DNA of 64,000 nucleotides from an uncultured Acidobacteriota bacterium (GTDB lineage: Bacteria > Acidobacteriota > Blastocatellia > RBC074). The position numbers and the translations under genes are program-made. The notes beneath the pieces were generated by a model. It did not search any database. It saw only the letters and a program-made list of their open reading frames with translations, and was not told where the DNA came from. Within the stretch, counting starts at the first letter, position 1, and every line of letters starts with the position of its first letter. The DNA is taken from NCBI GenBank assembly GCA_902825875.1, contig CADECP010000026.1, forward strand, positions 3,146-67,145, in the 5' to 3' direction. This document shows, in pieces, positions 53,694-62,842 of the stretch.

Positions 53694-55310
53694 ATGAATT
53701 CAGCATTCAGCATTCAGCATTCAGCAATCTTCCTTGTCGGCTTTATGGCCAGTGGCAAAACGACGGTTGGAGCGGCTTTGGCAAAGCTGCTCCACCGTCG
53801 TTTTGTTGATTTGGACGACCTGATCGTCGCGCGAGTCGGTTGTTCGATCGGCGAATTCGTCGCCCGCGAAGGCGAAGAACGGTTTCGGCAAATTGAAACC
53901 GAGGTCTTGCGCGAAACGGCAAACAGTTCATCAGTCATCTCTCCCGGAGGCGGAGCAATTACTCGCGCTGAAAATCGTGAATTGATGGCGCGGGCAGGAG
54001 TGATGGTTTGGCTGGATGCTCCGTTTGAGTTGTGCTGGCAGCGAATCAAACAAGACGCGATGGTTCGCCCGCTGGCGGCGACGGAAGAAGCTGCACGTGA
54101 ACGGTATGAGCAACGATTGCCGTTGTATCAGGTGGCGGCAGTAAGAGTTGTTGTTGCCGAAGAGGAAACGGCGGAAGAAATTGCGGCGGAGGTTGTTTCT
54201 TTGCTGGACGGACGGGCGGACTGGAAATCCGCGGACCAGGCGGACGGAACGTCCGCGCTCCGGCTGTTGATACGCGGAACCAACTGGCTGGGCGATGCGG
54301 TGATGACGGCTCCGGCGATGGAGCGGTTGCGCGCTTCGTTCCCTGACGCGCACATTGCTTTGCTGGCGACTCCGCTGACCGCCGGATTGTTTCAAGGTTC
54401 GCCGCTGGTCAACGAAGTTATCGAATATCGTCGCCGTGAAAATGGCGTCAAAGCGTTTTTCGACGCTGTCGGCCAAATTCGTCAGCGCCGATTTGATCTC
54501 GCGCTGCTTTTTCAAAATGCTTTTGAAGCCGCGCTGTTGGCTTCGCTGGGCGGAATCAAACAGCGAATCGGTTTTGCCGAACAAGGCCGCAGCCTGTTGC
54601 TGACTCACAAACTTCATCGCGGCGCGGAAAATCGCAATCGCCATCAAACCAACGATTACCTGGACATCGTCGCCGAATGCGAGCGAGTTTGTTTGGGTGA
54701 AATCTTCAAACCGGCGAATGAAAAACCGCTGCCTTCGCTGGTGGCGACTTCGGTTCAACGCCGAGCCGCCAAAGACAAACTGGTTCAATTCGCCATCGCC
54801 GACCGTCGCCCGTTGATCGCGCTAAACACCGGAGCCACCAACAGCCGCGCCAAATGCTGGCCAGCAAATTACTTTGCCGAACTGGCCGACCGTTTGGCTG
54901 AAGAACTGAACGCCCAAATCGTCCTGATCGGCGGAGCGGCTGAGCGCGAATACGCCGACAACGTTTTCAGCCAAATCACCAAAGGCCGCCCGGTGAATCT
55001 GGCCGGCAAAACCTCAATGCCGGAGTTGATTGGTTTACTGGCTGAATGCGATTTGCTGGTCAGCAACGACACCGGCCCCGCCCACGTAGCCGCCGCGTTG
55101 GGAACTCCGACTTTGACGATCTTTGGCCCGACCAACGAATTTGAAACTTCGCCCAGCGGTTTGCGCTCCGAACTGATTCGTGCCGACGGCATCGAATGCG
55201 CTCGCTGCATGCATCGCGACTGTCCGATTGACCACCGCTGCATGACTCGAATTGCAGCAAACGACGTGCTGGCGCGGGCGCGAAAACTTTTGCAAACCAA
55301 AACCGTGTGA
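53694..55310 (+). CDS. Shikimate kinase-heptosyltransferase fusion
   Basis: 538 residues. Residues 1-174 are a complete shikimate kinase: P-loop GFMASGKT (about 16-23), DLDDLI, RFRQIETEVL and SPGGGA. Residues about 190-538 are a GT9 glycosyltransferase of the LPS heptosyltransferase II type (LRLLIRGTNWLGDAVMTAPA, ALNTGATNSRAKCWPANYFA, LVSNDTGPAHVAAALGTPT). The ~16-residue linker is encoded by a REP-like palindrome (54216-54264), suggesting that the fusion arose by repeat insertion between two genes. The reading frame is open throughout. The ATG is followed by four ATTCAGC heptamers and has no Shine-Dalgarno site. Shikimate kinase serves aromatic amino acid synthesis; the second half serves LPS core synthesis. 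Confidence 0.88.
   Translation: MNSAFSIQHSAIFLVGFMASGKTTVGAALAKLLHRRFVDLDDLIVARVGCSIGEFVAREGEERFRQIETEVLRETANSSSVISPGGGAITRAENRELMARAGVMVWLDAPFELCWQRIKQDAMVRPLAATEEAARERYEQRLPLYQVAAVRVVVAEEETAEEIAAEVVSLLDGRADWKSADQADGTSALRLLIRGTNWLGDAVMTAPAMERLRASFPDAHIALLATPLTAGLFQGSPLVNEVIEYRRRENGVKAFFDAVGQIRQRRFDLALLFQNAFEAALLASLGGIKQRIGFAEQGRSLLLTHKLHRGAENRNRHQTNDYLDIVAECERVCLGEIFKPANEKPLPSLVATSVQRRAAKDKLVQFAIADRRPLIALNTGATNSRAKCWPANYFAELADRLAEELNAQIVLIGGAAEREYADNVFSQITKGRPVNLAGKTSMPELIGLLAECDLLVSNDTGPAHVAAALGTPTLTIFGPTNEFETSPSGLRSELIRADGIECARCMHRDCPIDHRCMTRIAANDVLARARKLLQTKTV
53698..53725. repeat. Four tandem ATTCAGC heptamers at the 5' end of a CDS
   Basis: The heptamer repeats exactly four times from base 5 of the shikimate kinase-heptosyltransferase gene. 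Gain or loss of a unit would shift the reading frame relative to the ATG. Confidence 0.9.
54216..54264. repeat. REP-like element inside a coding region
   Basis: Two hairpins, GCGGA/TCCGC (54216-54232) and GCGGACG/CGTCCGC (54240-54256), followed by GCTCCGGC, match the intergenic element at 46195-46246. It codes for the linker of the fusion protein. Confidence 0.75.
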
Positions 55311-55331
55311 CATACTGCGCGCTCTTTTTTT

Positions 55332-56405
55332 ATGCTCCGACCAATAATGCATCATCTGGAAAAACGCCTGCACGCGCGCGATATGGATTTGCGCCAAACG
55401 CTGCCGTTCGAGTGGGGACTGGAATTTCTGGCCGAAAGCAGCGAACCATTGCAGATAAGTGCAGCCGCAGGAAGCAACCGGGTCGCTACCGCTCTCCGTA
55501 CCGCACCGGCGATTGAACCGCTTGAATTCATTCGCCAATACAACGCCAAACACATCGCCAACAGCGAAGCTTTCTTCGCACCAGCGCCCAGCGAGCCAGA
55601 CGATTTCAGCTTTGACGGATTCCGGCTGCGGTTCCCCAGCAGCATCACGACGCCTTACGAAAACAACAACACGGTCGAAGCGCGCTTCTTTCCAGTCACT
55701 GGCAATAAAGCCGTCATAGTCTCTCCGCAATGGAACGGGCAAGCCGATTCGCACATCGCGCTTTGCACAACGTTGAACCGGTTCGGCATTTCGGCTTTGC
55801 GAATGAGCCTGCCGTATCACGACACGCGAATGCCCGACGGATTCACACGAGCCGATTACACAGTCAGCGGCAACATTGGCCGCACCATTCAATCAGTCCG
55901 GCAAGCAGTTCAAGACATTCGCCGAGCCGCCGATTGGTTGTTCGCTCAGGGTTACAAAGAGGTCGGTTTGATCGGAACCAGCATCGGGTCGTGCGTTTCG
56001 TGGCTGGCGTTCATTCACGACGACCGATTCACTGGCGGAGTTTTCAACATGGTTTCCAGTTGGTTTGGCGATGTGGTTTGGCGGGCGTTGACGACATCGC
56101 ACATTCGCCGCGCGCTGGAAAGCGAAATGACCGCCGAAGAAATCCGCGAAGCGTGGAAAGTCATCAGCCCGGCTGCGTATGCTCATCGGCTGAGCAACGT
56201 GCGACGACCGGCGCTGTGCATTTCGAACAAATACGATCTGACATTTTTGCCTGACCTGTCGGAAATCTTTCTGGACGATTGCCGCCGTCACAATGTGCCA
56301 GCGGAAATCAAATACTTGCCATGTGGGCATTACACAATTGGTCGAACCCCGTTCAAATACGTTGACGCTTTTTACATCATCAATTTCTTTCGCCGGTTGT
56401 GGTAA
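55332..56405 (+). CDS. Alpha/beta-hydrolase family protein
   Basis: 357 residues. The nucleophile elbow is GLIGTSIGSCVSW, a GxSxG variant, in a fold with preceding strand KAVIVSPQWNG. A plausible acid lies in SNKYDLTFLPD and the catalytic His in LPCGHYTIG. There is no signal peptide. Substrate unknown; similar proteins are annotated as carboxylesterases. It starts 21 bp after the heptosyltransferase fusion and precedes a DUF2490 gene, so co-transcription is possible. Confidence 0.8.
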   Translation: MLRPIMHHLEKRLHARDMDLRQTLPFEWGLEFLAESSEPLQISAAAGSNRVATALRTAPAIEPLEFIRQYNAKHIANSEAFFAPAPSEPDDFSFDGFRLRFPSSITTPYENNNTVEARFFPVTGNKAVIVSPQWNGQADSHIALCTTLNRFGISALRMSLPYHDTRMPDGFTRADYTVSGNIGRTIQSVRQAVQDIRRAADWLFAQGYKEVGLIGTSIGSCVSWLAFIHDDRFTGGVFNMVSSWFGDVVWRALTTSHIRRALESEMTAEEIREAWKVISPAAYAHRLSNVRRPALCISNKYDLTFLPDLSEIFLDDCRRHNVPAEIKYLPCGHYTIGRTPFKYVDAFYIINFFRRLW

Positions 56406-56462
56406 CTGTCCCAAACCCTCGTTATCCAAATTTCGCAGGCGAAAGAGACTCCCGAACACACC

Positions 56463-57134
56463 ATGAAGATTTGCCTGCGAACAATTCTGCTGATGCTTTT
56501 TATCGCCGGGTTAAGATCGCCAGCGATGGCGCAACGCCGCGACGATCCGCAACGCGATTCGCAACTCTGGCCGGATGTCATCACGACGATTGAACTCAAC
56601 GAAAAACTCAATTTGGTACTTTTCGGCACAGCGCGACTGGGCAGAGACGATTCGGCGTTGATAAACAAACAGCTTGGCATTGGTTTGAATCGAACATTGA
56701 GCAAAAATTTGTCCACAGCTTTTCAATATCGCTTCATCAAAAACGAACCGACGCCGAACCGGCTTTCAACCGAACATCGCCTGCACGTTGACCTGACGCC
56801 GCGCGCGCCGCTGAAATTCGGCTTTCAACTTTCCGACCGAAATCGGTTTGAATGGCGCAATATCAACGGCAGCGTTTCCTGGCGATACCGCAATCGGCTG
56901 CAATTCGAGCGCCCGTTCGACATTGGCGAACGCCGGATCACACCTTACGTTTCCGGCGAAACCATGTACGACACACGCCAACATAACTGGACGCGCAACC
57001 AGCTTTACATTGGCGCGCGCGTACCTGTCGTCAAACACTTCACCTGGGATGGGTTTTACATGCGGCAATGGGATGCTCGTACTCAGCCCGGATTCCTGAA
57101 CGTCGTGGGGACATTTATTCGACTGGATTTTTGA
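56463..57134 (+). CDS. DUF2490 outer-membrane beta-barrel protein
   Basis: 223 residues with a signal peptide (about 1-23, PAMAQ). Alternating hydrophobic strands and aromatic girdles (LSTAFQYRFIKNEPTPNRLSTEH as a pattern, ending VVGTFIRLDF) match the DUF2490 family, thought to be a small outer-membrane barrel. Ending in Phe is typical of barrels recognised by BamA. The TGA stop overlaps the first bases of the repeat at 57133. Function unknown. Confidence 0.82.
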   Translation: MKICLRTILLMLFIAGLRSPAMAQRRDDPQRDSQLWPDVITTIELNEKLNLVLFGTARLGRDDSALINKQLGIGLNRTLSKNLSTAFQYRFIKNEPTPNRLSTEHRLHVDLTPRAPLKFGFQLSDRNRFEWRNINGSVSWRYRNRLQFERPFDIGERRITPYVSGETMYDTRQHNWTRNQLYIGARVPVVKHFTWDGFYMRQWDARTQPGFLNVVGTFIRLDF

Positions 57135-57163
57135 GTCAGTACCGCGCGCGGCAACAAGCGGGT
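57133..57163. repeat. Half-copy of the GAGTCAGTACCGCG repeat
   Basis: Matches the left half of the REP-like palindrome at 49581 (GAGTCAGTACCGCGCGCGG then AACAAGCGGGT). No right half is present before the next gene, so this is a truncated copy. Confidence 0.8.
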
Positions 57164-57177
57164 TACAGATAAACACG

Positions 57178-60051
57178 ATGAAACTTAACTGGTGGAATCA
57201 ACACAAAGGCAGCCTGGCTGTCATTGCAGTCATAGTCGCTTTTTTCGTCTGCTTCTTTGGGCCGACGATTTTCAGCGGGCGCGTGTTTCTGGCCGGCGAC
57301 CAACTGGTTTACACCTGGCCGCTTCGCACTGTCGTCTGGGAAATGATTCGCCACGGTCAATTGCCGCTATGGACTCCGTATGTGTTTTCCGGCTACCCGC
57401 TGCTTTCGATGGCGCAGCTTGGTATTGGTTATCCGTTGACGTGGGGTTATTTGTTTCTGCCAGGTCATTGGGCGGAATCCATTTACATTTTCGCGCCTTA
57501 TTTGCTGTCGCCGATTTTTACCTATGTGTACTTGCGCGAAGTCGGTCGCAGCCGATTGGCCTCGTTGCTGGGCGGATTGAGTTTCAGTTACGGCGGTTTG
57601 ATGCTCAGCGGAATTGGCCTGAACGGAATGCTGCCGAACGCGATGATGTGGACTCCGTTGCTGCTGATTGCCATCGAACGCGCGCGAACAAACAACTTTG
57701 CCAAATGTGTTTTGCTGGCGACTGGCGCTTATGCAATGTCCGTGCTGACAGGCATTGGGCAAGGTTTTGTTTATGCCGGAGCGTTGGCGATTGGTTATGC
57801 GTTGTTCGTCGTTTTGTGCTGGCCGAGTTCTGACAATCAAAAACCGAACTGGAAAAGCTTTGCGCGCTGGAAACCGTTGGCGGTGATTGTCACTGGAATG
57901 TTGCTGGCCGCCGTAGTTGCGGCTTTTCAAATTTTGGAATCGCGCCAGGCTCAACGGCTGAGCGTTCGCGCGCGCATAAGTTACGAACAATTCAGCGAAG
58001 GCGCGTTTCGATTTTCGATGGCGTGGAAATCGTGGCTTGATCCGTTTCATATCTTTGGCGACGTGACAGCGTATGTTTCGCCGTTAGTCGTGTTGCTGGC
58101 GATCATCGCCGTCGTGACTGCCTGGCGAAAACGCGAACCGCGAGTTTGGTTCTGGCTGTTGGTTGCCGTCGTTGGTTGGTTGTTGATGATTGGCCCGGCA
58201 ACGCCGCTGTTCAAGTTGGTGTTCCAACTGCCGGTCATCAATCATTTCAGAGTCCCGTCGCGGCATTCGTTTGAATGGACTTTTGCCGTCAGCGTGTTGG
58301 CGGCTTATGGCTGGGATGTCGTCGGCGCGTGGTTTGCCAGAGTAAAAACCAACTTCGCCAATTACGCTGTTGCTGTGGTGTTATTGATCGCCAGCTTGTT
58401 GATCGGCGCTGCGTGGTACAGGGCAACGGCGGCGATGTTTCCGGTTCCCGACACCAACCTGGAAATTTTGAATTTCGATTATCTGCGCTGGAAACTGGCG
58501 TTTCTGGTCGTGACTGCGTTGGCGGTCTGGGCAATCTGGCGAATCGGCAATTCGATGCTGCGCGATGCAATGCTGGCGTTGACGATTGCCGTCGTATGTT
58601 TCATCGAACCGTTTTCTTACTTGATGCGGCACACGCCCGCCTACAGTTCGCCGATCAGTCGCTTGAGTTATCTTTCGCCGACGACCAAAGTCGCTCAGCA
58701 ATCTCCGCCCGAACAGCACAGAGCTTATTTCCAGTTCACGATGGACGCCGACAACAATTCGCCGCAACCGCGACTTGATCCGCCGAACATTTCCGCAGTC
58801 GCTGGGTTGCACAGCGTGTCAGGTTTCGAGCCGCTGATGCTGGAACGATACAGCCGCGCGCTGAACAGTTCGGCGTGGGATACGGTCAATCGAGCGCCGT
58901 GGTTGTATGCCGATCAATCGTTGTTTCAGCCGCGTTCGCACGTGCTGGATTTGCTGAACACCACTCACGTGATTTCATACTCGGACTTTGTGTATTCGCC
59001 CGGCCCGACAGTGGAAAAAGACGGCATTCAATTCCCCGTCAACTCCGATTTCGCCGAACTGCAATTCGATTCGCCGATGGAGCTTCACACCAAAAACGCC
59101 GCCGCCGATACGCTGGCGATTGTCAGCAATCTTTCTCGGTCGAATCACATCGCTGATGGAACCCCTGTGGCTCGCCTGACGATTCACACCGTCGAGGGCC
59201 GAGTCATAGAAGAATTGCTTCGTGCCGGAACCGACACCGCCGAATGGGCGCACGAACGCCCGGAAGTGAAAGCCACCATCAAACACGGCTTGCCGCCGAT
59301 TTTCGACAGCCGTCCGGGTGATGCGGAAAACAGTTTTCCGTCGCTGCGATATTTGAAACGAATCAATTTCGGTGCTCAGCTTCACGTCACGCGCGTCGAA
59401 GCCGTCAGTTTAGTAAATGACGCCGACATTGGTTTCTGGCACGCGACGTTGTTCGATTCTTCATCAAAAACATCAACTCAGTTGCGCCCCATTGACCCGA
59501 TTCGTTGGGAACCGGTGTACGATCAAAACGAAGTGCTGGTCGTTCGCAATCACCGCGCTTTGCCGCGAGCCTGGCTGGCGACCGAAGCTGAAGCCCTGGA
59601 CGGCACGCAAATCTGGCGACGCATTCGCGGCATTCCCGATCCGAAAACTAAAACCATCACCCCATTCGATCCTCGCCGAACGGCGCTGATGGAAATCGAA
59701 CCTGTGAAGTTGCCGAAGCTGGAAGGCGGCGAATTGCCGCCGGAGTCTTATGCCCGCATTGTTCATTACGAACCGAATCGTTTGACCATTGAAACCAACG
59801 CCGACCGGCAAACCGTATTGGTTGTCAGCGAAATTCATTACCCCGGATGGATAGCGATGCTGGATGGAGCAAAGACGCCGATTCACCAGACGAACTTCCT
59901 GCTGCGCGGCATCGTTGTTCCGGCGGGCAAGCATACGATTGAGATGAATTATCGCGCTCCGCAGGCGCGCAATGGCGCGATCATTTCGCTGCTGACGATT
60001 GGCTTGGTTGGCTGGATTACTTATCGCGTTCGGCGGTACGGGAAGCGTTAG
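57178..60051 (+). CDS. YfhO-like multi-pass membrane protein
   Basis: 957 residues. The first ~480 residues hold about twelve transmembrane segments with the GT-C-like arrangement of YfhO proteins: an acidic loop after the first helix (GDQLVYTWPLRTV) and PLWTPYVFSGYPLL. The rest is a large extracytoplasmic domain with a final transmembrane segment (AIISLLTIGLVGWITYRV) and a basic C-terminus. YfhO of Bacillus/Listeria is linked to glycosylation of surface polymers using lipid-linked sugars. Its position near a heptosyltransferase fusion fits envelope glycan work, but that is inference. Confidence 0.85.
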   Translation: MKLNWWNQHKGSLAVIAVIVAFFVCFFGPTIFSGRVFLAGDQLVYTWPLRTVVWEMIRHGQLPLWTPYVFSGYPLLSMAQLGIGYPLTWGYLFLPGHWAESIYIFAPYLLSPIFTYVYLREVGRSRLASLLGGLSFSYGGLMLSGIGLNGMLPNAMMWTPLLLIAIERARTNNFAKCVLLATGAYAMSVLTGIGQGFVYAGALAIGYALFVVLCWPSSDNQKPNWKSFARWKPLAVIVTGMLLAAVVAAFQILESRQAQRLSVRARISYEQFSEGAFRFSMAWKSWLDPFHIFGDVTAYVSPLVVLLAIIAVVTAWRKREPRVWFWLLVAVVGWLLMIGPATPLFKLVFQLPVINHFRVPSRHSFEWTFAVSVLAAYGWDVVGAWFARVKTNFANYAVAVVLLIASLLIGAAWYRATAAMFPVPDTNLEILNFDYLRWKLAFLVVTALAVWAIWRIGNSMLRDAMLALTIAVVCFIEPFSYLMRHTPAYSSPISRLSYLSPTTKVAQQSPPEQHRAYFQFTMDADNNSPQPRLDPPNISAVAGLHSVSGFEPLMLERYSRALNSSAWDTVNRAPWLYADQSLFQPRSHVLDLLNTTHVISYSDFVYSPGPTVEKDGIQFPVNSDFAELQFDSPMELHTKNAAADTLAIVSNLSRSNHIADGTPVARLTIHTVEGRVIEELLRAGTDTAEWAHERPEVKATIKHGLPPIFDSRPGDAENSFPSLRYLKRINFGAQLHVTRVEAVSLVNDADIGFWHATLFDSSSKTSTQLRPIDPIRWEPVYDQNEVLVVRNHRALPRAWLATEAEALDGTQIWRRIRGIPDPKTKTITPFDPRRTALMEIEPVKLPKLEGGELPPESYARIVHYEPNRLTIETNADRQTVLVVSEIHYPGWIAMLDGAKTPIHQTNFLLRGIVVPAGKHTIEMNYRAPQARNGAIISLLTIGLVGWITYRVRRYGKR

Positions 60052-60131
60052 CGACCTGAGCCTTGCACAAAGGGCGCTTCCAGAAAACTCAAGTCGCTCA
60101 CGCTCCTCGTACCACATCGAAAATTTTATTT

Positions 60132-60833
60132 ATGTTTGACGTAATTGCATTCGACGCCGACGACACGCTCTGGCACAACGAAAACATCTACCGCGACACG
60201 CAAAGCCGCGTGGTGGAAATTCTGGCTCAGTATCACGACGCCGAATGGATCGAGCGGCGAATTTACGAAACCGAAATTCGCAACATCGAACATTACGGCT
60301 ATGGTTTCAAAGGCTTCACGCTTTCGATGATCGAAACCGCCATCGAATTGACCGAAGGCCGAATCAGCGGAGCCGAAATCGGCCAGATGATCGAAATCAC
60401 GCGCGAGATGATGAAATCGCCCATCGTGTTGTTGGACGGCGTTGCGGAAACGCTGGCGCAACTTTCCGCCGAACACGAATTGATGCTCATCACCAAAGGC
60501 GACCTGTTCGAACAGGAAGCCAAAATCATTCGCTCCGGCCTGGCGGATCATTTCCGCAAAATCGAAGTCGTCAAAACCAAAACGCCGGAAACCTATTTGA
60601 ACCTTGCTGCGCGGCACAACTTCGATCCTCAGCGATTGGTGATGATCGGCAATTCGCTGAAGTCGGACATTCTGCCCGTGTTGGCGATTGGCGGACGTGC
60701 TGTTTACATTCCTTATGTGACGACTTGGGCACACGAAATCGTTCCTGAAGAAGAACTGACTGACAAAGACTTCATACAGCTCTCGCACATCCGGGAAGTG
60801 CCGGAATTGATCGAGCGACTGAAAAAGTTTTGA
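60132..60833 (+). CDS. HAD-superfamily hydrolase
   Basis: 233 residues from the ATG at 60132; an upstream TTG would add an unconserved tail. Motif I is VIAFDADDTLWHNE with nucleophile D8 and acid D10. Motif II is the LMLITKGD strand, motif III Lys lies in VVKTKTPETYL, and motif IV is MIGNSLKSDILP. The helical cap lies between motifs I and II. It is probably a small-molecule phosphatase. The stop codon overlaps the next start (TGATG), so coupling to the nucleotidyltransferase gene is likely. Confidence 0.88.
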   Translation: MFDVIAFDADDTLWHNENIYRDTQSRVVEILAQYHDAEWIERRIYETEIRNIEHYGYGFKGFTLSMIETAIELTEGRISGAEIGQMIEITREMMKSPIVLLDGVAETLAQLSAEHELMLITKGDLFEQEAKIIRSGLADHFRKIEVVKTKTPETYLNLAARHNFDPQRLVMIGNSLKSDILPVLAIGGRAVYIPYVTTWAHEIVPEEELTDKDFIQLSHIREVPELIERLKKF

Positions 60834-61279
60834 TGCCGATACCTGAATTCACACAAACAGGTGATTTGCCTGAAGGAGTGCATCGCGCGACTTTGCCGGA
60901 TGTATTGGCGCGTTTTGGCAATGGTTCGCCACAACGACGGGATGTCACGGTTCGTCTTCAACGAATTCACCAACTTACATTCGCTACCGGCAAAATTGAT
61001 CGCTTTATTATTTATGGCAGCTACATCACGGCCAAACCTGAGCCTGACGATGTTGACATCCTTCTGGTGATGTCGGAAAAATTCGATGTCAATGATTATG
61101 TCGGAGAGACGCGCGCGTTGTTTTCACACATAACAGCACACGACCGATTCGGAGCAAGCATCTTCTGGGTAAATCAGGGCACAAGTTTTACTAACATCGA
61201 AGACTTGATTGCAGGTTGGCAAACCAAACGCGACCTGACACGACGCGGCATTATTGAAGTCACGGAGGAAGTAGAATGA
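60833..61279 (+). CDS. Predicted minimal nucleotidyltransferase-like protein
   Basis: 148 residues. FIIYGSYITAKPEPDDVDILLVM shows the GS motif and the D-x-D of the DNA polymerase beta/MNT fold, resembling the DUF6932-type proteins. The start overlaps the HAD stop by one base, and the stop overlaps a 66-residue gene by four (ATGA). Such NTase-plus-small-helical-partner pairs are often toxin-antitoxin modules in which the enzyme modifies tRNA or the partner. Here that is a suggestion from layout only. Confidence 0.75.
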   Translation: MPIPEFTQTGDLPEGVHRATLPDVLARFGNGSPQRRDVTVRLQRIHQLTFATGKIDRFIIYGSYITAKPEPDDVDILLVMSEKFDVNDYVGETRALFSHITAHDRFGASIFWVNQGTSFTNIEDLIAGWQTKRDLTRRGIIEVTEEVE

Positions 61280-61476
61280 TTCAAAACGATCAAGAGTTGC
61301 AGGCGCTGCAAGAGCGTATCCTTCTTTTCGAGCGAGTTTTGACTGAAGCACGCAGGAACTATTCGCCACAAAATTATCGAGCAATGGCCGAAGGTTATCT
61401 TTTTGAGATTGACCGAATGCAAGCTGAAATCCGTTCGTACCTGAGCGATTTGCCTGAGTACGCAGAAGCTGCATAA
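61276..61476 (+). CDS. Small helical partner of the nucleotidyltransferase
   Basis: 66 residues, entirely helical by pattern (ELQALQERILLFERVLTEAR, YLFEIDRMQAEIRSYLSDL). It overlaps the upstream gene by 4 bp and has GGAGG 6 bases upstream inside that gene. It resembles the small helical proteins encoded with XRE- or MNT-type partners in toxin-antitoxin loci; which of the two is toxin cannot be decided here. Confidence 0.75.
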   Translation: MIQNDQELQALQERILLFERVLTEARRNYSPQNYRAMAEGYLFEIDRMQAEIRSYLSDLPEYAEAA

Positions 61477-61519
61477 ATCATCTCCCCTCAGCAGCACTCC
61501 ATTCAATTTGCGCCTGCTT

Positions 61520-62824
61520 ATGCGACCACAAGATTTGATTGAAAAAAAACGCGACGGCCACGAACTGACGCGCGACGAAATTGCATTTTTGATTCGCGGT
61601 TATACACGCGACGAAATTCCCGATTACCAGATGGCGGCCTGGTTGATGGCCGGTTTTCTGCGCGGCTTGTCCGAAGCCGAAACCGTGGCGCTGGTTGAAG
61701 AGATGCTCTATTCCGGCGATGTGCTAACGCACGATCACGTGCCGCTGCCAAAAGTGGATAAACATTCCACAGGCGGCGTGGGCGACAAAACCTCCATCGT
61801 CATTGCGCCGATTGCAGCGGCTTGCGGAGTCGCGGTGCCGATGATTTCCGGTCGCGCGCTGGCGCACACCGGAGGCACGCTGGACAAGCTGGAATCCATT
61901 CCGGGCTTTCGCACCAACTTGTCGTTGGCGGAATTCAAAGATGTGCTGGCGCGTTGCGGCGTGGCGTTGATCGGCCAAACCAAAGAAATCGCTCCGGCAG
62001 ATCGCAAACTGTATGCGCTGCGCGACCTGACGGCGACAGTTCCCTTTCGCCCGTTCATTTGCGCTTCGATCATGTCGAAAAAGATGGCCGAAGGAATTGA
62101 CGGTTTGGTGCTGGACGTGAAAACCGGCAACGGCGCGTTTATGAAAAGCTTCGACGATTCGCGCTTGCTGGCCGAAGCTCTGGCCGCGATTGGTCGTCGA
62201 ATGGGAAAAGGAGTGACGGCCTTAATCACAGACATGAATCAGCCGCTTGGCCGTTGGGTTGGCAACGCTGTCGAAACATTTGAATCCATCGAAATCCTGC
62301 AAGGCAAGCGGCTGGACGAAGATTTTGGCAAGCTCTGTTTGGAACTGGCGGCTCACATGTTGCTGGTTGGTGGCGTCGAAACCGATTTGGAACTAGCGCG
62401 CCAGCGTTCGCTCGAAACCATTCATTCCGGCGCAGCAATGGAAAAACTGCGCGAAGTCATCGCGGCTCAGGACGGCGACGCTCGCGTCTGCGACAATCCG
62501 AAATTGCTGCCGCAAGCCACTCATCAACAGACGATCAAAGCCGCTCGCAGCGGGTTTGTCGCCGGAATCGAAACTGACGAAATTGGCCGCATCGTCATGG
62601 ATTGGGGAGGCGGACGCCGCCGGTTGGAAGACAAAATTGATTACGCCGTCGCGCTGCACATTCACGCCAAGCTCGGCGATGAAGTGAAAGCCGGCGATGC
62701 GCTGGTCACAGCACATTTCAACGACGAATCAAAACTTGCGGAAATGCAGGCAAGAATTTTGGCCGCGTACCGAATCGAAGAAGCTCAATCGCAGCCAGAA
62801 CCTTTGGTCAAAGCCATTGTGTAA
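61520..62824 (+). CDS. deoA: Thymidine/pyrimidine-nucleoside phosphorylase
   Basis: 434 residues from the ATG at 61520, matching the MRPQDLIEKKRDGHELT start of the family; an upstream TTG adds four residues. The phosphate/nucleoside loop KHSTGGVGDKTS (about 79-90), SGRALAHTGGTLDKLESIPG and VLDVKTGNGAFM are diagnostic. The three-domain length is normal. It cleaves thymidine or uridine with phosphate to the base and (deoxy)ribose-1-phosphate in nucleoside salvage. No other deo gene is adjacent. Confidence 0.93.
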   Translation: MRPQDLIEKKRDGHELTRDEIAFLIRGYTRDEIPDYQMAAWLMAGFLRGLSEAETVALVEEMLYSGDVLTHDHVPLPKVDKHSTGGVGDKTSIVIAPIAAACGVAVPMISGRALAHTGGTLDKLESIPGFRTNLSLAEFKDVLARCGVALIGQTKEIAPADRKLYALRDLTATVPFRPFICASIMSKKMAEGIDGLVLDVKTGNGAFMKSFDDSRLLAEALAAIGRRMGKGVTALITDMNQPLGRWVGNAVETFESIEILQGKRLDEDFGKLCLELAAHMLLVGGVETDLELARQRSLETIHSGAAMEKLREVIAAQDGDARVCDNPKLLPQATHQQTIKAARSGFVAGIETDEIGRIVMDWGGGRRRLEDKIDYAVALHIHAKLGDEVKAGDALVTAHFNDESKLAEMQARILAAYRIEEAQSQPEPLVKAIV

Positions 62825-62842
62825 ACCTCTCGCTACTTCTCC

